DNA of 64,000 bases from Bacteroidales bacterium. GTDB taxonomy: Bacteria > Bacteroidota > Bacteroidia > Bacteroidales > FEN-979. The notes under the pieces were generated by a model that saw nothing but the letters and a program-made list of their open reading frames with translations, searched no databases and was not told the DNA's origin. Below, piece by piece: positions 43,709-53,996 of the stretch. The first letter of the stretch is position 1, and every line of letters starts with the position of its first letter. The DNA lies in the NCBI GenBank assembly GCA_023229525.1, contig JALNZC010000010.1, forward strand, positions 30,914-94,913, in the 5' to 3' direction. Both the position numbers and the translations under genes were made by a program.

Positions 43709-45298
43709 TCATCTGGTGATTAACATTTTTCCGCTTTTGGTTAACTGCTGGTTTGTCAATACGTACGAATAAAAACCCGCCGAGAAATGTGTGATGGGAA
43801 AAGTAACCTCCTGCTGACCAGCGGAAAAGATGATTTCATCGATGATTTGTCCGAATACATTGAAGATCGTGATTTTCGTTTCACAGAAAGGTGTTGACCC
43901 TATCAGGTTAAAGTGAATATGATCTCCGGCAGGATTAGGATATACCTTTAGCTTGATGGATTCTTCGGGCTGCTCTTCCATTCCCACAACAGTTGTGTCA
44001 ATCAACCCGACTAGCCAGACATCAGACCTTGTGTGACCATGGCTTTCGCACTGAACATCACCCGAATGATCCCAGGTATTTGAACCACCAAGTAAGGTGA
44101 TTTTTCCGTCCGGGAATTCAACCATATCCTCAAAGTTATCATATTCATCACCCCCGATGCATTGTTCCCATAAAATATCTCCCGATGGTGAGATTCGCAA
44201 CAGCCAGGCATCATATGTAGTAGGGTAAGAATGGTTACTGGTAACATCACCGTCATTTGAGAATGTATACCCTCCGATAATGAAAGATCCGTTTGCACTT
44301 TGCCTAATAAACCTGGCAACATCATCCTTGCTTCCACCATAACAATGCTGCCATTGCAGCATTCCAATGGAATCGGTCTTCACGACCCAGATATCATTTT
44401 GACCATGATTCCCCGCAACATCACCATCGTTTGAATTAGTTGTCCCAGCAAAAATATATCCGCCATCGATGGTTTGTATAATTTCGTTGGGACCATCCCC
44501 CTGGGTGCCACCAAAACACTTCTGCCATTCGATATGACCAGTGGTATCAAGCTTGATGAGCCATGCATCCCAATTTCCGTGTAAATTACACTGCACATCC
44601 CCATCGTCGAAATCGGTAGTTGCTCCAACAATATAACCTCCGTCGCTTGTTGTTTTTACACTAACTCCAACATCTACACTAGTACCCCCTAATGATTTTT
44701 CCCACTGTAGGTTACCATCCCGATCCAATTTCACCATCCAGCAGTCAAAAAAACCGTGGTTCCCTGTAATGTTACCGTCGGACGAAAAGGATGTTCCTGT
44801 CAGCAGAAAACCTGAATCAGGTGTAAAAACCAAATCATTTGCATAATCGTCAGCACTCCCGCCAAGGCACTTCTGCCAAAGGAAATTCCCCAAACTGTCA
44901 ATCTTTACAATCCAGTAATCTGCACCGCCATGGTTTCCTGATACATCACCATTATTTGAGTCTGTGTCTCCAAATAAAACAAATCCTCCATCGGTGCATT
45001 TTACTATTTTATTTGGCAGGTCCATTCCAGTGCCTCCATAGGTTCTTGACCAAAGGATCGCACCCATAGTATCAGTTCTGACCATCCAGAAATCACCATG
45101 ACCGTAATTCGGGGGTACCTGACCATCACCTGATTCGCTTCCACATAAGAGCATATAACCATTCCAGGTTGGTATTATGCGAACTCCCGACTCACCCTCG
45201 CTCCCACCCATGCACTGCTGCCAGTTAACAATAAGATTTTGTGCATTGAGCGATGGTAAGATGAACAATAATAACAATAGAGTGAAAATATTTTTCAT
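43709..45298 (-). CDS. T9SS-exported delta-60-like repeat protein
   Basis: A 529-residue protein with a signal peptide ending SLNAQ (residue 20). Seven or so ~55-residue repeats follow, each with a DGGYIxxGxTxSNDGDVxGNHG turn and a WxVKxDxxGxxxWQKCxGG strand pair, predicting a beta-propeller. The DGDVxGNHG loops are rich in Asp and may bind calcium. It ends in a T9SS type A tail (VYPNPAGDHIHF). It belongs to a widespread Bacteroidota family of secreted proteins of unknown function. Confidence 0.85.
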   Translation of the reverse strand: MKNIFTLLLLLFILPSLNAQNLIVNWQQCMGGSEGESGVRIIPTWNGYMLLCGSESGDGQVPPNYGHGDFWMVRTDTMGAILWSRTYGGTGMDLPNKIVKCTDGGFVLFGDTDSNNGDVSGNHGGADYWIVKIDSLGNFLWQKCLGGSADDYANDLVFTPDSGFLLTGTSFSSDGNITGNHGFFDCWMVKLDRDGNLQWEKSLGGTSVDVGVSVKTTSDGGYIVGATTDFDDGDVQCNLHGNWDAWLIKLDTTGHIEWQKCFGGTQGDGPNEIIQTIDGGYIFAGTTNSNDGDVAGNHGQNDIWVVKTDSIGMLQWQHCYGGSKDDVARFIRQSANGSFIIGGYTFSNDGDVTSNHSYPTTYDAWLLRISPSGDILWEQCIGGDEYDNFEDMVEFPDGKITLLGGSNTWDHSGDVQCESHGHTRSDVWLVGLIDTTVVGMEEQPEESIKLKVYPNPAGDHIHFNLIGSTPFCETKITIFNVFGQIIDEIIFSAGQQEVTFPITHFSAGFYSYVLTNQQLTKSGKMLITR

Positions 45299-45385
45299 CT
45301 GCGAATCAATTATTATTCATCATAAGTTACAAAAATGGCGCACCCTCTTACATGAAGTTTTGAGAGTGCGCCAGGATTTATCAAA

Positions 45386-48300
45386 TTAATGTACTATAAC
45401 AATTTTCCCTGATGTTGAATAATTACCATTGGTTAAGGTATAACAATATATGCCTTGTGTAACTTCACGAGTATCCCAGATAAGTTCTCCTTTGGATATT
45501 TTAACATCAAGAGTTGTAATCAAGTGTCCTTTCATATCTGTAATCTGTAGAAAGGGATTATCAAGGCTGGTGAGGATGTTGTAGGTGAAGGCAGCCCAAT
45601 CATGTGCCGGATTAGGGGATACGCCCACTTGTGGTTCATAAACCTTTTTCAGTAATTCACCCAGATCCTTCTTGGCACTCTTGACTTTCGGGTGATTCAC
45701 GATCTCTGCACAGTTCAAAAACGCATACCCATAGGCAAATGAAAGGATATTCTGAGCCTGAACTCCTGCCAGACTCTTGCTATTCTGGGCAATACCTTGA
45801 AGTTCGGTGATCTGTGCCTGGCTCAAATCATAAATATTTTTTTCCTCATTAATCAGATCACTCTGGATTGTCTTTAGGTCTTTGTATAGATCATACTCCG
45901 CCTGGGCATCCGCATCCATTGTATAGAGCTGGGGGAGCATATTGACCAGGGCCATGGCCGGGACGGTATTCTTCTGCTCCAAATATGAATCGATGATCTG
46001 GTAATCGGCCTGGATATTCTGAAGATTATCCAACCAGTTTCTCACATTAGTTAACTCAGGTACCGTATCGATTAACATATCGCGGAGGAGAGCATAAACA
46101 GCCTTGGTTTTGTTGGCATTAAAAGAAGACAACTGCTTTTGCAGGGTAGTTTTATAGGATGAGCCGGATGCAACAGTCTTCAACAATTCGATCATGTAAT
46201 CGGGAAAAGGTGGCGTTCTTTTGGCAAGGTGGGTCAGCAACTCCTCGTTCCGAAGTTCATCTGGGTTTGCCGAGAGGATCTCAAAGAGGATTGCATCGGG
46301 TAAAACATCATATTTATCTGCAGCCATCTTCAGCACGTCCTTCGAAAGGTGTGGAGAATTGCCCAGCAATTCATCTCGTAACTCCATGGTCTGTGACGGA
46401 GTGCTGCTAACAATAGTAGCTTCCTTTATCTCAGTACTTCCTCCATCTTTCAGCGTTTCGTATAATGCGAATACATTGTCATATGCAACCGAGTTATTGG
46501 CAAACTGCTGCTCAAGATTTGTAATCTGAGCATCTGTCAACTTCATAGTTTGATTTCCCGTTCCATAATTTGAAAGACAGGGATTCTGATTCGTTGTACC
46601 ACTTGAAAAAACATTATTGGTGTAAATCGGTTGCTCTCCTGGAACACCCAATGAACCGGGGTTACCACTCCAAAACTGGTAAACAATTGACCATGTTCCC
46701 TGGTTGTTTATATCGCTAAATGGATTGAAGTTCGTATGCGCAAAGACATTCCCGGCCGGTACTGCATTGGATCCCTGATACATCGCTATTCCATGAGATT
46801 TAATGTAAAAATCATAATCCAAATTGGGCTGATTGTGATTACAGATATAACATAATCCGCTGAAAGGAGGATTGAGAATTCCATTATAGCCTTCAGCAAC
46901 ATTCCCGGCCGTAATGCCAATGAAATTATTATGATAAATCTCATTATATAAAACTGATGATGGAGATTCAGATCCAATAACTCGGATACCTATGAAATCG
47001 GCTCCTATTGGCCAAGTATTGGAAAAGGTGAATTCATTTTCTTCCACAGAGTACCCATTACAGTTGTTCAATTCAACTCCAATCCCCGTAAAATTGGGAC
47101 AGTTAGTGTTGGGGCCGATGTAAAAATGACTGAAAATAATCCTAGAATTAGACACAGCATTCAATTTAACTCCATAACTATTGTCTCTAAAAATCGCATC
47201 ATTCACATAGGTGGTCTTTGTCGACACGGAATTCTGGGCCTCAATACCCGCATACAATCCCTGAAATTCGGATTTTATCAGAGATCCAGTTGGACAGGGT
47301 AAAACAGGACTTGAACAGTAGGATACCACATTGTATTTTGCATCCATGGAACGGATCCCATATCCCCTGTTTGAGTTATTATTGATTTTCAGGTTCTTGA
47401 AGCTGCAACCAATGATCCGAATACCCTCAACATCCCACATTGATATAAAGTCATAGAATGGATAGGGTATGATATAATTATCATCAGTCACAAATTGACA
47501 GTTTGAGAAATAGCCGAAATTACTCATTTGAATCTGGGGATTGACCGGATTGAAATTATGGTACCTCATGAAATCAACAGTAAATTGATTATTTTTGAAG
47601 TTAGTATTGGTAGCACGTACAATGCCACCCATGGAGTTAAAGTCGCCAGGATGCCAAAGGCGAATCGCATTACAAGCATTTTCAATAACGGTTCCGCTCT
47701 TCAGTTCAACAGTACCCTGGTAACACTGTCCGTTTATCGTAAATTGATGTTGCGAGCTATTGCCCCACACCTCAATGCCTTGCCAACTCAGTCCACATGG
47801 AGAAGTGCATGTCGCACCATTAAGAACAAGCTTACCACCAGGTTTAATTATTATCTTAGAATTTTCATCGAAATACAAAGTCCCTCCCAGGATTGTCACA
47901 TTAGCACCACATTCAATTATCAAATTCCCAAGAAAATAATGATCATCATTCCAACTAATATTATCAAATAAAACTTCATCATTAAAATGATATTTTATTA
48001 TGTCATTGGCATTAGTGGGAGTAAATATCCTGGTTTTTTTCTCATTTGCATAATCGCTTTCTCCTTGACTGTTAAGACCTTTTACAGAAAAATAATATTG
48101 GCTACAAGTATTAAGACCACCTAAAGGACTTGTAGTTAATAGGCCGGTATTAATAGGCGAATTTCCTTGGATTGCTCCTGTACCTGAATATGGTGGACTC
48201 GAATCAACGTCATAAAATAATTTGTACTGGTCCGCACCATGTGTATAATATGAAATAAATAGTTGCCCATTTTCATAATACCCACCAAATATTTGGGGAA

Positions 48301-49588
48301 CGGGTGGTCCATATGGAACCTCAATCTGAAATTCGTCAATATGTTCGTAGTTATCACTATCGAGCACTCTTACGAGAACCCTACCTTGAAGATTACCATT
48401 ATCGTTCCGTATCCAATCATAATTCGGAATTTGTAAAGGCATAGTCCCCGCCCAAGAATTGGTTAATAACGTTGAAATATTTCTTTGATAAGCAACGGTG
48501 TAGAAATCACCATCAGATTTTTTTAATTGTAAATACCAGTCATAATACTGGGGATTACTGTTGCCATAAGCTGATGTGAATGTTGCCGAATAACCATAAT
48601 TTGCTCCCAAGTTTACTGGTGTGGTACCATCTGTAATTGTAACATAATCATTGATACCATAAGGAGATGGATTAAGTTCAATAACTGTAATTCCATCAAT
48701 AAACAAATTATATGAAGAATAAAGACCATCCCAATGCATTTTGTGCGAAAAGTTATCCCAAGTATCATTAATCCATAACCAATGCTCATCATTATTATCA
48801 TTATAACCATATGCAACCATTGAATGCCCCACACCTCCATCCCCTGTTAATGAAAGAAGTACAGGTCGATTATTGTTTATTTCATTTTTAAAATCCTCAT
48901 AGGTAAATCCATTGCTATTAGGATGAAGTGTTGTATTAGTAGCTTGATTATAATTATATTTGACGGTATATCCCCTAGCCTCAATAAATTGACGTATCCC
49001 GTGACACCCATCTTTATAACGATTAGGTAAATTTTCTCCTTGAGTATTATCATATAATTTTTCGCCCGAGCTAAGAAAAAGAAACGCCGTGCCACCATCC
49101 GGTACATTCCAATAATTTTGACTCGTTCCCATATAATCCGCAACACAATCACCATAGCTATGTTCATCCCAATTACCTTCAATAAATGGGTCTGGATTTC
49201 CCCAATAATCATCTACATTTCCCCTTGTTAATCTACCATCAATTCCCTGATGAGAGGCACTTAATGGACACTCACCTGTCCCCCAGAAAGAAACATTTTC
49301 ATTTGGAATCCAACCGTTAAATTCTGGCCCTGTATAAATTAAATCATAGTTATTATGGTCGTAATAGCCTAGTAACATAGCTGCAGAAGTTGGAGAACAA
49401 CCATAGCACCAATCATATGCAGGAACATTTTGTAGTATTACATCGCCACTTGCTGGATTTGGGATTGATGAAGGGCCTCTCCAATTTTGTGGTGGTCTAC
49501 CTGCTATAATCTTAACATTTGCTGGCTGAGAAAATAAATTCCAAGCACTGAAGAATAAAATGATAGAAAGCATAATGGTCTTTTTCAT
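45386..49588 (-). CDS. Large T9SS-exported C39-like peptidase/beta-helix protein
   Basis: A 1400-residue protein with a signal peptide ending LFSQP (about 22). Residues ~50-310 look like a C39-like (papain-fold) peptidase: a Cys in WCYGCSPTSAAMLLGYYD (about 58-75), a His in GDGGVGHSMVAYGY (about 252-265) and an Asn/Asp in WLWINDTWD. A fibronectin-like segment follows (about 420-510), then a right-handed beta-helix region with LIIECGANVTILGGTLYFDE near 555 up to about 1000. A helical C-terminal region (about 1060-1310) precedes the T9SS tail (SPNPAHDWAAF). It may process or degrade extracellular peptides; the target is unknown. Confidence 0.82.
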   Translation of the reverse strand: MKKTIMLSIILFFSAWNLFSQPANVKIIAGRPPQNWRGPSSIPNPASGDVILQNVPAYDWCYGCSPTSAAMLLGYYDHNNYDLIYTGPEFNGWIPNENVSFWGTGECPLSASHQGIDGRLTRGNVDDYWGNPDPFIEGNWDEHSYGDCVADYMGTSQNYWNVPDGGTAFLFLSSGEKLYDNTQGENLPNRYKDGCHGIRQFIEARGYTVKYNYNQATNTTLHPNSNGFTYEDFKNEINNNRPVLLSLTGDGGVGHSMVAYGYNDNNDEHWLWINDTWDNFSHKMHWDGLYSSYNLFIDGITVIELNPSPYGINDYVTITDGTTPVNLGANYGYSATFTSAYGNSNPQYYDWYLQLKKSDGDFYTVAYQRNISTLLTNSWAGTMPLQIPNYDWIRNDNGNLQGRVLVRVLDSDNYEHIDEFQIEVPYGPPVPQIFGGYYENGQLFISYYTHGADQYKLFYDVDSSPPYSGTGAIQGNSPINTGLLTTSPLGGLNTCSQYYFSVKGLNSQGESDYANEKKTRIFTPTNANDIIKYHFNDEVLFDNISWNDDHYFLGNLIIECGANVTILGGTLYFDENSKIIIKPGGKLVLNGATCTSPCGLSWQGIEVWGNSSQHQFTINGQCYQGTVELKSGTVIENACNAIRLWHPGDFNSMGGIVRATNTNFKNNQFTVDFMRYHNFNPVNPQIQMSNFGYFSNCQFVTDDNYIIPYPFYDFISMWDVEGIRIIGCSFKNLKINNNSNRGYGIRSMDAKYNVVSYCSSPVLPCPTGSLIKSEFQGLYAGIEAQNSVSTKTTYVNDAIFRDNSYGVKLNAVSNSRIIFSHFYIGPNTNCPNFTGIGVELNNCNGYSVEENEFTFSNTWPIGADFIGIRVIGSESPSSVLYNEIYHNNFIGITAGNVAEGYNGILNPPFSGLCYICNHNQPNLDYDFYIKSHGIAMYQGSNAVPAGNVFAHTNFNPFSDINNQGTWSIVYQFWSGNPGSLGVPGEQPIYTNNVFSSGTTNQNPCLSNYGTGNQTMKLTDAQITNLEQQFANNSVAYDNVFALYETLKDGGSTEIKEATIVSSTPSQTMELRDELLGNSPHLSKDVLKMAADKYDVLPDAILFEILSANPDELRNEELLTHLAKRTPPFPDYMIELLKTVASGSSYKTTLQKQLSSFNANKTKAVYALLRDMLIDTVPELTNVRNWLDNLQNIQADYQIIDSYLEQKNTVPAMALVNMLPQLYTMDADAQAEYDLYKDLKTIQSDLINEEKNIYDLSQAQITELQGIAQNSKSLAGVQAQNILSFAYGYAFLNCAEIVNHPKVKSAKKDLGELLKKVYEPQVGVSPNPAHDWAAFTYNILTSLDNPFLQITDMKGHLITTLDVKISKGELIWDTREVTQGIYCYTLTNGNYSTSGKIVIVH

Positions 49589-50105
49589 GGGTTAAGTATT
49601 TGTGTTGTTATAAATGAAAAGTCTCATTTCCGATGTTCAACAAATATTATAAAATGTTAATTAAAATATTATGGGTACCTCTAAAAATTAATTGTTAATA
49701 CATACGTGATTATCAATATATTACATATAAAATAATTTACATATTTTTGAGATAAAAACGACAAAATGCGCAATAAAAATTATCATGGTCTTTGTGAAGA
49801 TCAAATTCGGTTTGAAAAAATTAGCAAATTATTATGGTCAAATTTATTTTTCGAAAATGAGTGTTTAGAAACGCCATTGAGATTGAGATTGTTTGAAGGG
49901 TTAAACAGTTCAGAATAATTCAGTGGATATTGATTGTTCAAAATTATAAGAGGCAAATGTAAAGAACCAAATATGATTTATCAACATTTATTTATTGTCA
50001 TAACAAGATAAAATTTGTTATGATATAAATAGGGATTCATCACATATTTTATAACAATAATGTTGTATATTGATAATCAAATTAATAAGGTCTTTCCCCT
50101 GCAAC
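49589..50105. other. AT-rich gap with a hairpin
   Basis: No gene recognised in 517 bp. TCATAACA and TGTTATGA near 49999-50024 form an inverted repeat that could be an operator or weak hairpin. The left part presumably holds the promoter of the 1400-residue protein. Confidence 0.5.
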
Positions 50106-51590
50106 TCATTTTTTCATAAACCGGCTGGTATAGACCTGGTTCTTACCCGTTAACCGGATCATGTAAATTCCCGGCGTGAGCGAAGAAACGTTGATTCCGG
50201 AATGGGGGAGCGGTGCCCGGTTGGTCAGTACAATCCGGCCGGCAGGGTTGACGATTTCAAAATGGTATGTCCCGGGGGTGATCCCGGTCATGGTCAGCAG
50301 GTCTGTCACCGGGTTTGGATAGATATGAATCCGGGCTATCGGAACTGCTTCATTCACGGAAACGGTCGGATCGGCAAACAATTGATTCAGATCGAATATC
50401 AGCGGTTCGTTCTGATAGGCGGGATGACCATTGCGATAGACCGACATGCGGAAAATATCGATCTCCGGGGCAAATTGCATGAACTGCATGTTTATACTCT
50501 GGTGAGAATGATCGCGCAGCAGGTTCCAGTTCGAATCGAGACTGATCATTGTTCCATTCCCGATATTGGCAGCGATGGAATAGTAACGGTCATCATAATT
50601 ATGTGCATTGTTCCGTTTTATCTGGTAATTGGAAGCATAGAGATTATCTCCCGGGATGATGTCGTCATAATCGTTATACCGGTAAGTATGTGTCGGACTG
50701 ATCGGGGTCAGTTCGGCAACCATGGCAACCAGACTGTCTGCCGGTACCGTCCGGCCAAGTGAGGTAACGATAAAACCATCAGCAAAACCATTCGGGCAGT
50801 CCTGAAGCACGGAACGTAAATCCTGGACATTATTGGCGCCATCACCATTGTAATCTTCACTCTCCAATGCCTTTCGCAAGGCTATCCAGATCGGAAGATA
50901 GTGTTTGTTGTGCAATCCTGCCCCGCTAAAATCACTCATCACCTGCTGAAAAGCGCTGAAATCCCGGTTCAGTCCCGAAAGGGCGCTGAGCATCCCGGCA
51001 TAACCCGCAATAAGCCATTTTGTTTCTCCCGGTTCCGAAGGAAAGTGGACAATGAGGATATTATTGTTCACCAGGACGGAGGAATAACTCCAATCCAGGT
51101 GCCGGGAAACGACCGATTTCCCATTGAGATCAGTCCCGGTGGTAGCGTCTCCCCAACTCATCAGGGTCGAACAGCCCGGGCCCAGATTTAAAGAAAGTAA
51201 ATTGCCGATATCCAGCAAACAGTTTCCGATCAGAATATCGGTCTGATCAAGGTTCCCGGTATTCGATCCGGCTGCATTCATCCCGTCAATGATGCCCTGC
51301 GCCTCATTCTTGTATTCCTGGGGGATGGTTATATCGTTTCCCTGAATGACGATGTTGCGGGCAGTGGTATAATATGAACCGAACTGGGGTTTAATATAGT
51401 TCATCATCACCGCCGTGATCTTCAATCCCGTCAGGTAACCAATGGCATAACCCCGTTGCTGGTGTGTTCCCCACACTTTGATCACGGTGATCCCAAGGGT
51501 ATCCTGGAAGATGATCCCTTGTACCTGCTGAGCCAGGGTATAACCCAGACCCATGAGAATCAAAATTGCGGAGAGGACGATCTTTTTCAT
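50106..51590 (-). CDS. T9SS-exported C45-like Ntn hydrolase
   Basis: A 494-residue protein from the ATG at 51590 (an ATG six codons upstream is possible), with a signal peptide ending TLAQQ. The core resembles acyl-CoA:6-aminopenicillanate acyltransferase/peptidase C45-like Ntn hydrolases: LGPGCSTLMSWGDAT (putative nucleophile Cys at about 143), SVVSRHLDWS (about 165) and later N-rich active-site segments. Near 240-252 is an EF-hand/dockerin-like loop DYNGDGANNVQDL. It ends in a T9SS type A tail (IYPNPVTDLLTM). It could be an amidase or acyltransferase acting outside the cell; the substrate is unknown. Confidence 0.8.
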   Translation of the reverse strand: MKKIVLSAILILMGLGYTLAQQVQGIIFQDTLGITVIKVWGTHQQRGYAIGYLTGLKITAVMMNYIKPQFGSYYTTARNIVIQGNDITIPQEYKNEAQGIIDGMNAAGSNTGNLDQTDILIGNCLLDIGNLLSLNLGPGCSTLMSWGDATTGTDLNGKSVVSRHLDWSYSSVLVNNNILIVHFPSEPGETKWLIAGYAGMLSALSGLNRDFSAFQQVMSDFSGAGLHNKHYLPIWIALRKALESEDYNGDGANNVQDLRSVLQDCPNGFADGFIVTSLGRTVPADSLVAMVAELTPISPTHTYRYNDYDDIIPGDNLYASNYQIKRNNAHNYDDRYYSIAANIGNGTMISLDSNWNLLRDHSHQSINMQFMQFAPEIDIFRMSVYRNGHPAYQNEPLIFDLNQLFADPTVSVNEAVPIARIHIYPNPVTDLLTMTGITPGTYHFEIVNPAGRIVLTNRAPLPHSGINVSSLTPGIYMIRLTGKNQVYTSRFMKK

Positions 51591-51723
51591 AATTGTTAGT
51601 GTTTTCATGAACGATTGGCATAAAAGTAATAAATTTTGATAGGATTAAAAAGGTTAATGAAAATCACAAAAAAAATTGCGATTCAAATATTTTATATATT
51701 TTCGCAGTGTAAAACGCGTAGAC

Positions 51724-52050
51724 ATGGTTAAACATATTAAAAACACAAAACAGAAGGAACCGGACACTTACTTATGTGAGGAGTGTTTGGAACTCCTTCG
51801 TGCATTGGCAGATAAAACCCGGCAGGAAATCATTATGGTTTTTGCCACCAGCAAGGAAATCTGTGTTAATGACATTGCTAAAAATTTCACCTTGTCCCGT
51901 CCGACAATTTCACATCATTTAAATCTGATGAAGCGGGCAAAAGTACTTAGCTCCCGCAAGGAAGGGAAAGAAATATATTATTCGATCAATAAATCCTACA
52001 TTAAAAATTTAATAACATCGGTATTGGACAAGATTGATATGTGTTGCTAA
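51724..52050 (+). CDS. ArsR-family transcriptional regulator
   Basis: A 108-residue winged-helix protein: LLRALADKTRQEIIMVF, then the recognition region VNDIAKNFTLSRPTISHHLN (about 55-74) and the wing SSRKEGKEIYYS. Cysteines at YLCEECLE (about 17-21) and CC at the C-terminus might bind a metal or metalloid, but the usual ELCVCDL metal site is replaced (EICVND). It starts a small group with a methyltransferase-like remnant and a cysteine desulfurase, which it probably controls. Confidence 0.88.
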   Translation: MVKHIKNTKQKEPDTYLCEECLELLRALADKTRQEIIMVFATSKEICVNDIAKNFTLSRPTISHHLNLMKRAKVLSSRKEGKEIYYSINKSYIKNLITSVLDKIDMCC

Positions 52051-52122
52051 ATTTTTTTAAACAATACGTCGATGTGTATAAACATTTAAACCATAAACAT
52101 GTATAAATTAAAAACGAAATAG

Positions 52123-52299
52123 GGTAAACAAAGACCCCATGACTTTTTAACGCTCCCGGAAAAACTAACTTTAGTTCCAAAAATAATTTTCAAATATGGA
52201 TTCAGCGCACTGAAAGAAATCAATAAATTCCAAAAAGAAGGATTAAAATATTTCAACGAAGGATACTATGGGTATGTGTTAATCGTTGCGAATAAATGA
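52123..52299 (+). pseudogene. C-terminal remnant, probably of a class I methyltransferase
   Basis: About 58 codons are open after a TAG at 52120 and contain GFSALKEINKFQKEGLKYF and EGYYGYVLIVANK before the stop. The final pattern resembles the last strands of class I SAM-dependent methyltransferases. There is no start codon and the N-terminal part is gone. The stop overlaps the desulfurase ATG in an ATGA junction, showing that an intact upstream gene was once translationally coupled there. The identity is tentative. Confidence 0.5.
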
Positions 52300-53798
52300 A
52301 AGTTAATTTTAGAGAATTTATGAACTTCAGAAGAAAAGTTTATCTGGACAATAACGCTACAACACAAATAGACAGGAGGGTAGCGAAAGTTATAAAATCA
52401 TTTGTAAAGCATTATGGCAATCCGTCTTCTCAACATTCCTTGGGAAAATATACGAGAAGCAGGGTTGAAACCGCACGACAACAGGTAAGTAAATTAATTC
52501 ATGCAGAGCCCGAAGAAATAGTGTTTACATCGGGAGGCACTGAGGCTAATAATACTGTTTTAAAAGGAGTAGCAGGGTTATTAAAAGAGAAAGGCAATCA
52601 TATTATAACCTCAAAGATCGAACATCCTTCAGTCATTGAATCGGGTGAATATTTGGAAAAAGAAGGATTCCGGATGACGTATTTATCAGTGAATACCGAC
52701 GGTGAGATTGACCTGAATGAATTAGAAAATGCGATTGATGAAAAAACAATTCTAATTTCCATTATGATCGCCAACAATGAAACGGGAACTGTCCAGGATA
52801 TTAAACGGATAGCTGAAATTGCCCACCGTAGAAATATTCTTTTGCATACTGATGCGGTTCAGGCCGTTGGTAAAATACCCATTGATGTAAAAAGTATGGA
52901 TGTTGATTTTCTTGCTTTTTCATCGCATAAGATTTACGGTCCGAAAGGCTCGGGAGCAGTGTACATTAAAAATCGTGAAACCCTTGAAAACCTTATTCAT
53001 GGCGGTCATCAAGAATCCCTATTAAGAGGAGGAACTGAAAATACAATTGGTATCATAGGATTCGGGGAAGCGGCACGGATTATAATGGAAGAAGGGAAAG
53101 AATATAATGAGGAGATAAAAGAATTGCGGTCACTATTTTATAATTCGATAAAAGAATTTTATCCGGAAGTTAGAATTAACGGGCCATCAACAGGAGGAAT
53201 ACCTGGGACCATTAATCTTTTATTCCCGGGAACGGATAATAAAAAAATAATCGCTCTTTTGGATTACTATGGAATTTCTGCTTCAGCCGGTTCGGCATGT
53301 TCTGCCGATGGAGAAAAACCGTCGCATGTATTGAAGGCTATTGGCTTAAGTGATAAGGATGCCGGTTCGTCTGTGAGATTTTCAATAGGAAAATTCAATA
53401 ACAGAAAAGACATTAAATACAGCGCCAAGAAACTTAAAAAAGTGCTGAATGATAAAACAGGCTTGCAATACATAACGCCACTGGCCATGGATGAATCGAT
53501 AATTTTAAATGAAAATTATTTACTGGCGGATATCCGGTTCGGTTTTCAGAGAATAATCAATAAACCGATCGCTAAAGCCGTTTTGATCAACCGTTTTAAA
53601 TTGGATGAATATTTCAAAGAAATTCCTAAAAGCAAAAATATTATACTGATCTGTGAACACGGATTTGATGCCGCTGCAACCGGTTATAAACTCAAAAAGA
53701 AAGGTTTTTCAAATGTTGAAATTCTTTTGGGAGGTTATCGTTCCTGGAAAGCCGCTCATCCTGATTTATTTAGAAAATATGTAACTGTTGGTGAATGA
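52296..53798 (+). CDS. Cysteine desulfurase fused to a rhodanese-like domain
   Basis: A 500-residue protein. Residues ~15-385 are an NifS/IscS-type PLP enzyme that removes sulfur from cysteine: VYLDNNATTQ, SGGTEANN, HTDAVQAVGK, the PLP lysine in SSHKIYGPKG (Lys 212) and the persulfide Cys in SAGSACSADG (Cys 335). Residues ~405-500 are rhodanese-like with its own Cys in LICEHGFDAA (Cys 453) and GGYRSW. The fusion could pass persulfide sulfur internally. The start at 52296 is chosen because it forms an ATGA overlap with the upstream remnant; 52320 is the alternative. An ArsR regulator lies upstream. Confidence 0.88.
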   Translation: MKVNFREFMNFRRKVYLDNNATTQIDRRVAKVIKSFVKHYGNPSSQHSLGKYTRSRVETARQQVSKLIHAEPEEIVFTSGGTEANNTVLKGVAGLLKEKGNHIITSKIEHPSVIESGEYLEKEGFRMTYLSVNTDGEIDLNELENAIDEKTILISIMIANNETGTVQDIKRIAEIAHRRNILLHTDAVQAVGKIPIDVKSMDVDFLAFSSHKIYGPKGSGAVYIKNRETLENLIHGGHQESLLRGGTENTIGIIGFGEAARIIMEEGKEYNEEIKELRSLFYNSIKEFYPEVRINGPSTGGIPGTINLLFPGTDNKKIIALLDYYGISASAGSACSADGEKPSHVLKAIGLSDKDAGSSVRFSIGKFNNRKDIKYSAKKLKKVLNDKTGLQYITPLAMDESIILNENYLLADIRFGFQRIINKPIAKAVLINRFKLDEYFKEIPKSKNIILICEHGFDAAATGYKLKKKGFSNVEILLGGYRSWKAAHPDLFRKYVTVGE

Positions 53799-53996
53799 TG
53801 GGATAAGACCAATATCATACGGAATGATTGAAGCGCTTTTGGAAGTCATTGTTATGAAAAAAATAAAAAAGAATAATTCCACAGGTATAAATAGCCATTG
53901 CCGTTCTTTTCCATTTAGTTTCTGGAAATCCCCCTTAACAAATGTGGGTCATTATCCCCGTAATGGAGGATCGGTATGGCCGGAATATTCTGCAAG

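Noticed and set aside
43525..43719. A 64-codon plus-strand frame between two minus-strand genes
   Set aside because: No recognisable fold or start signal; it partly overlaps the 3' end of a convincing T9SS gene.
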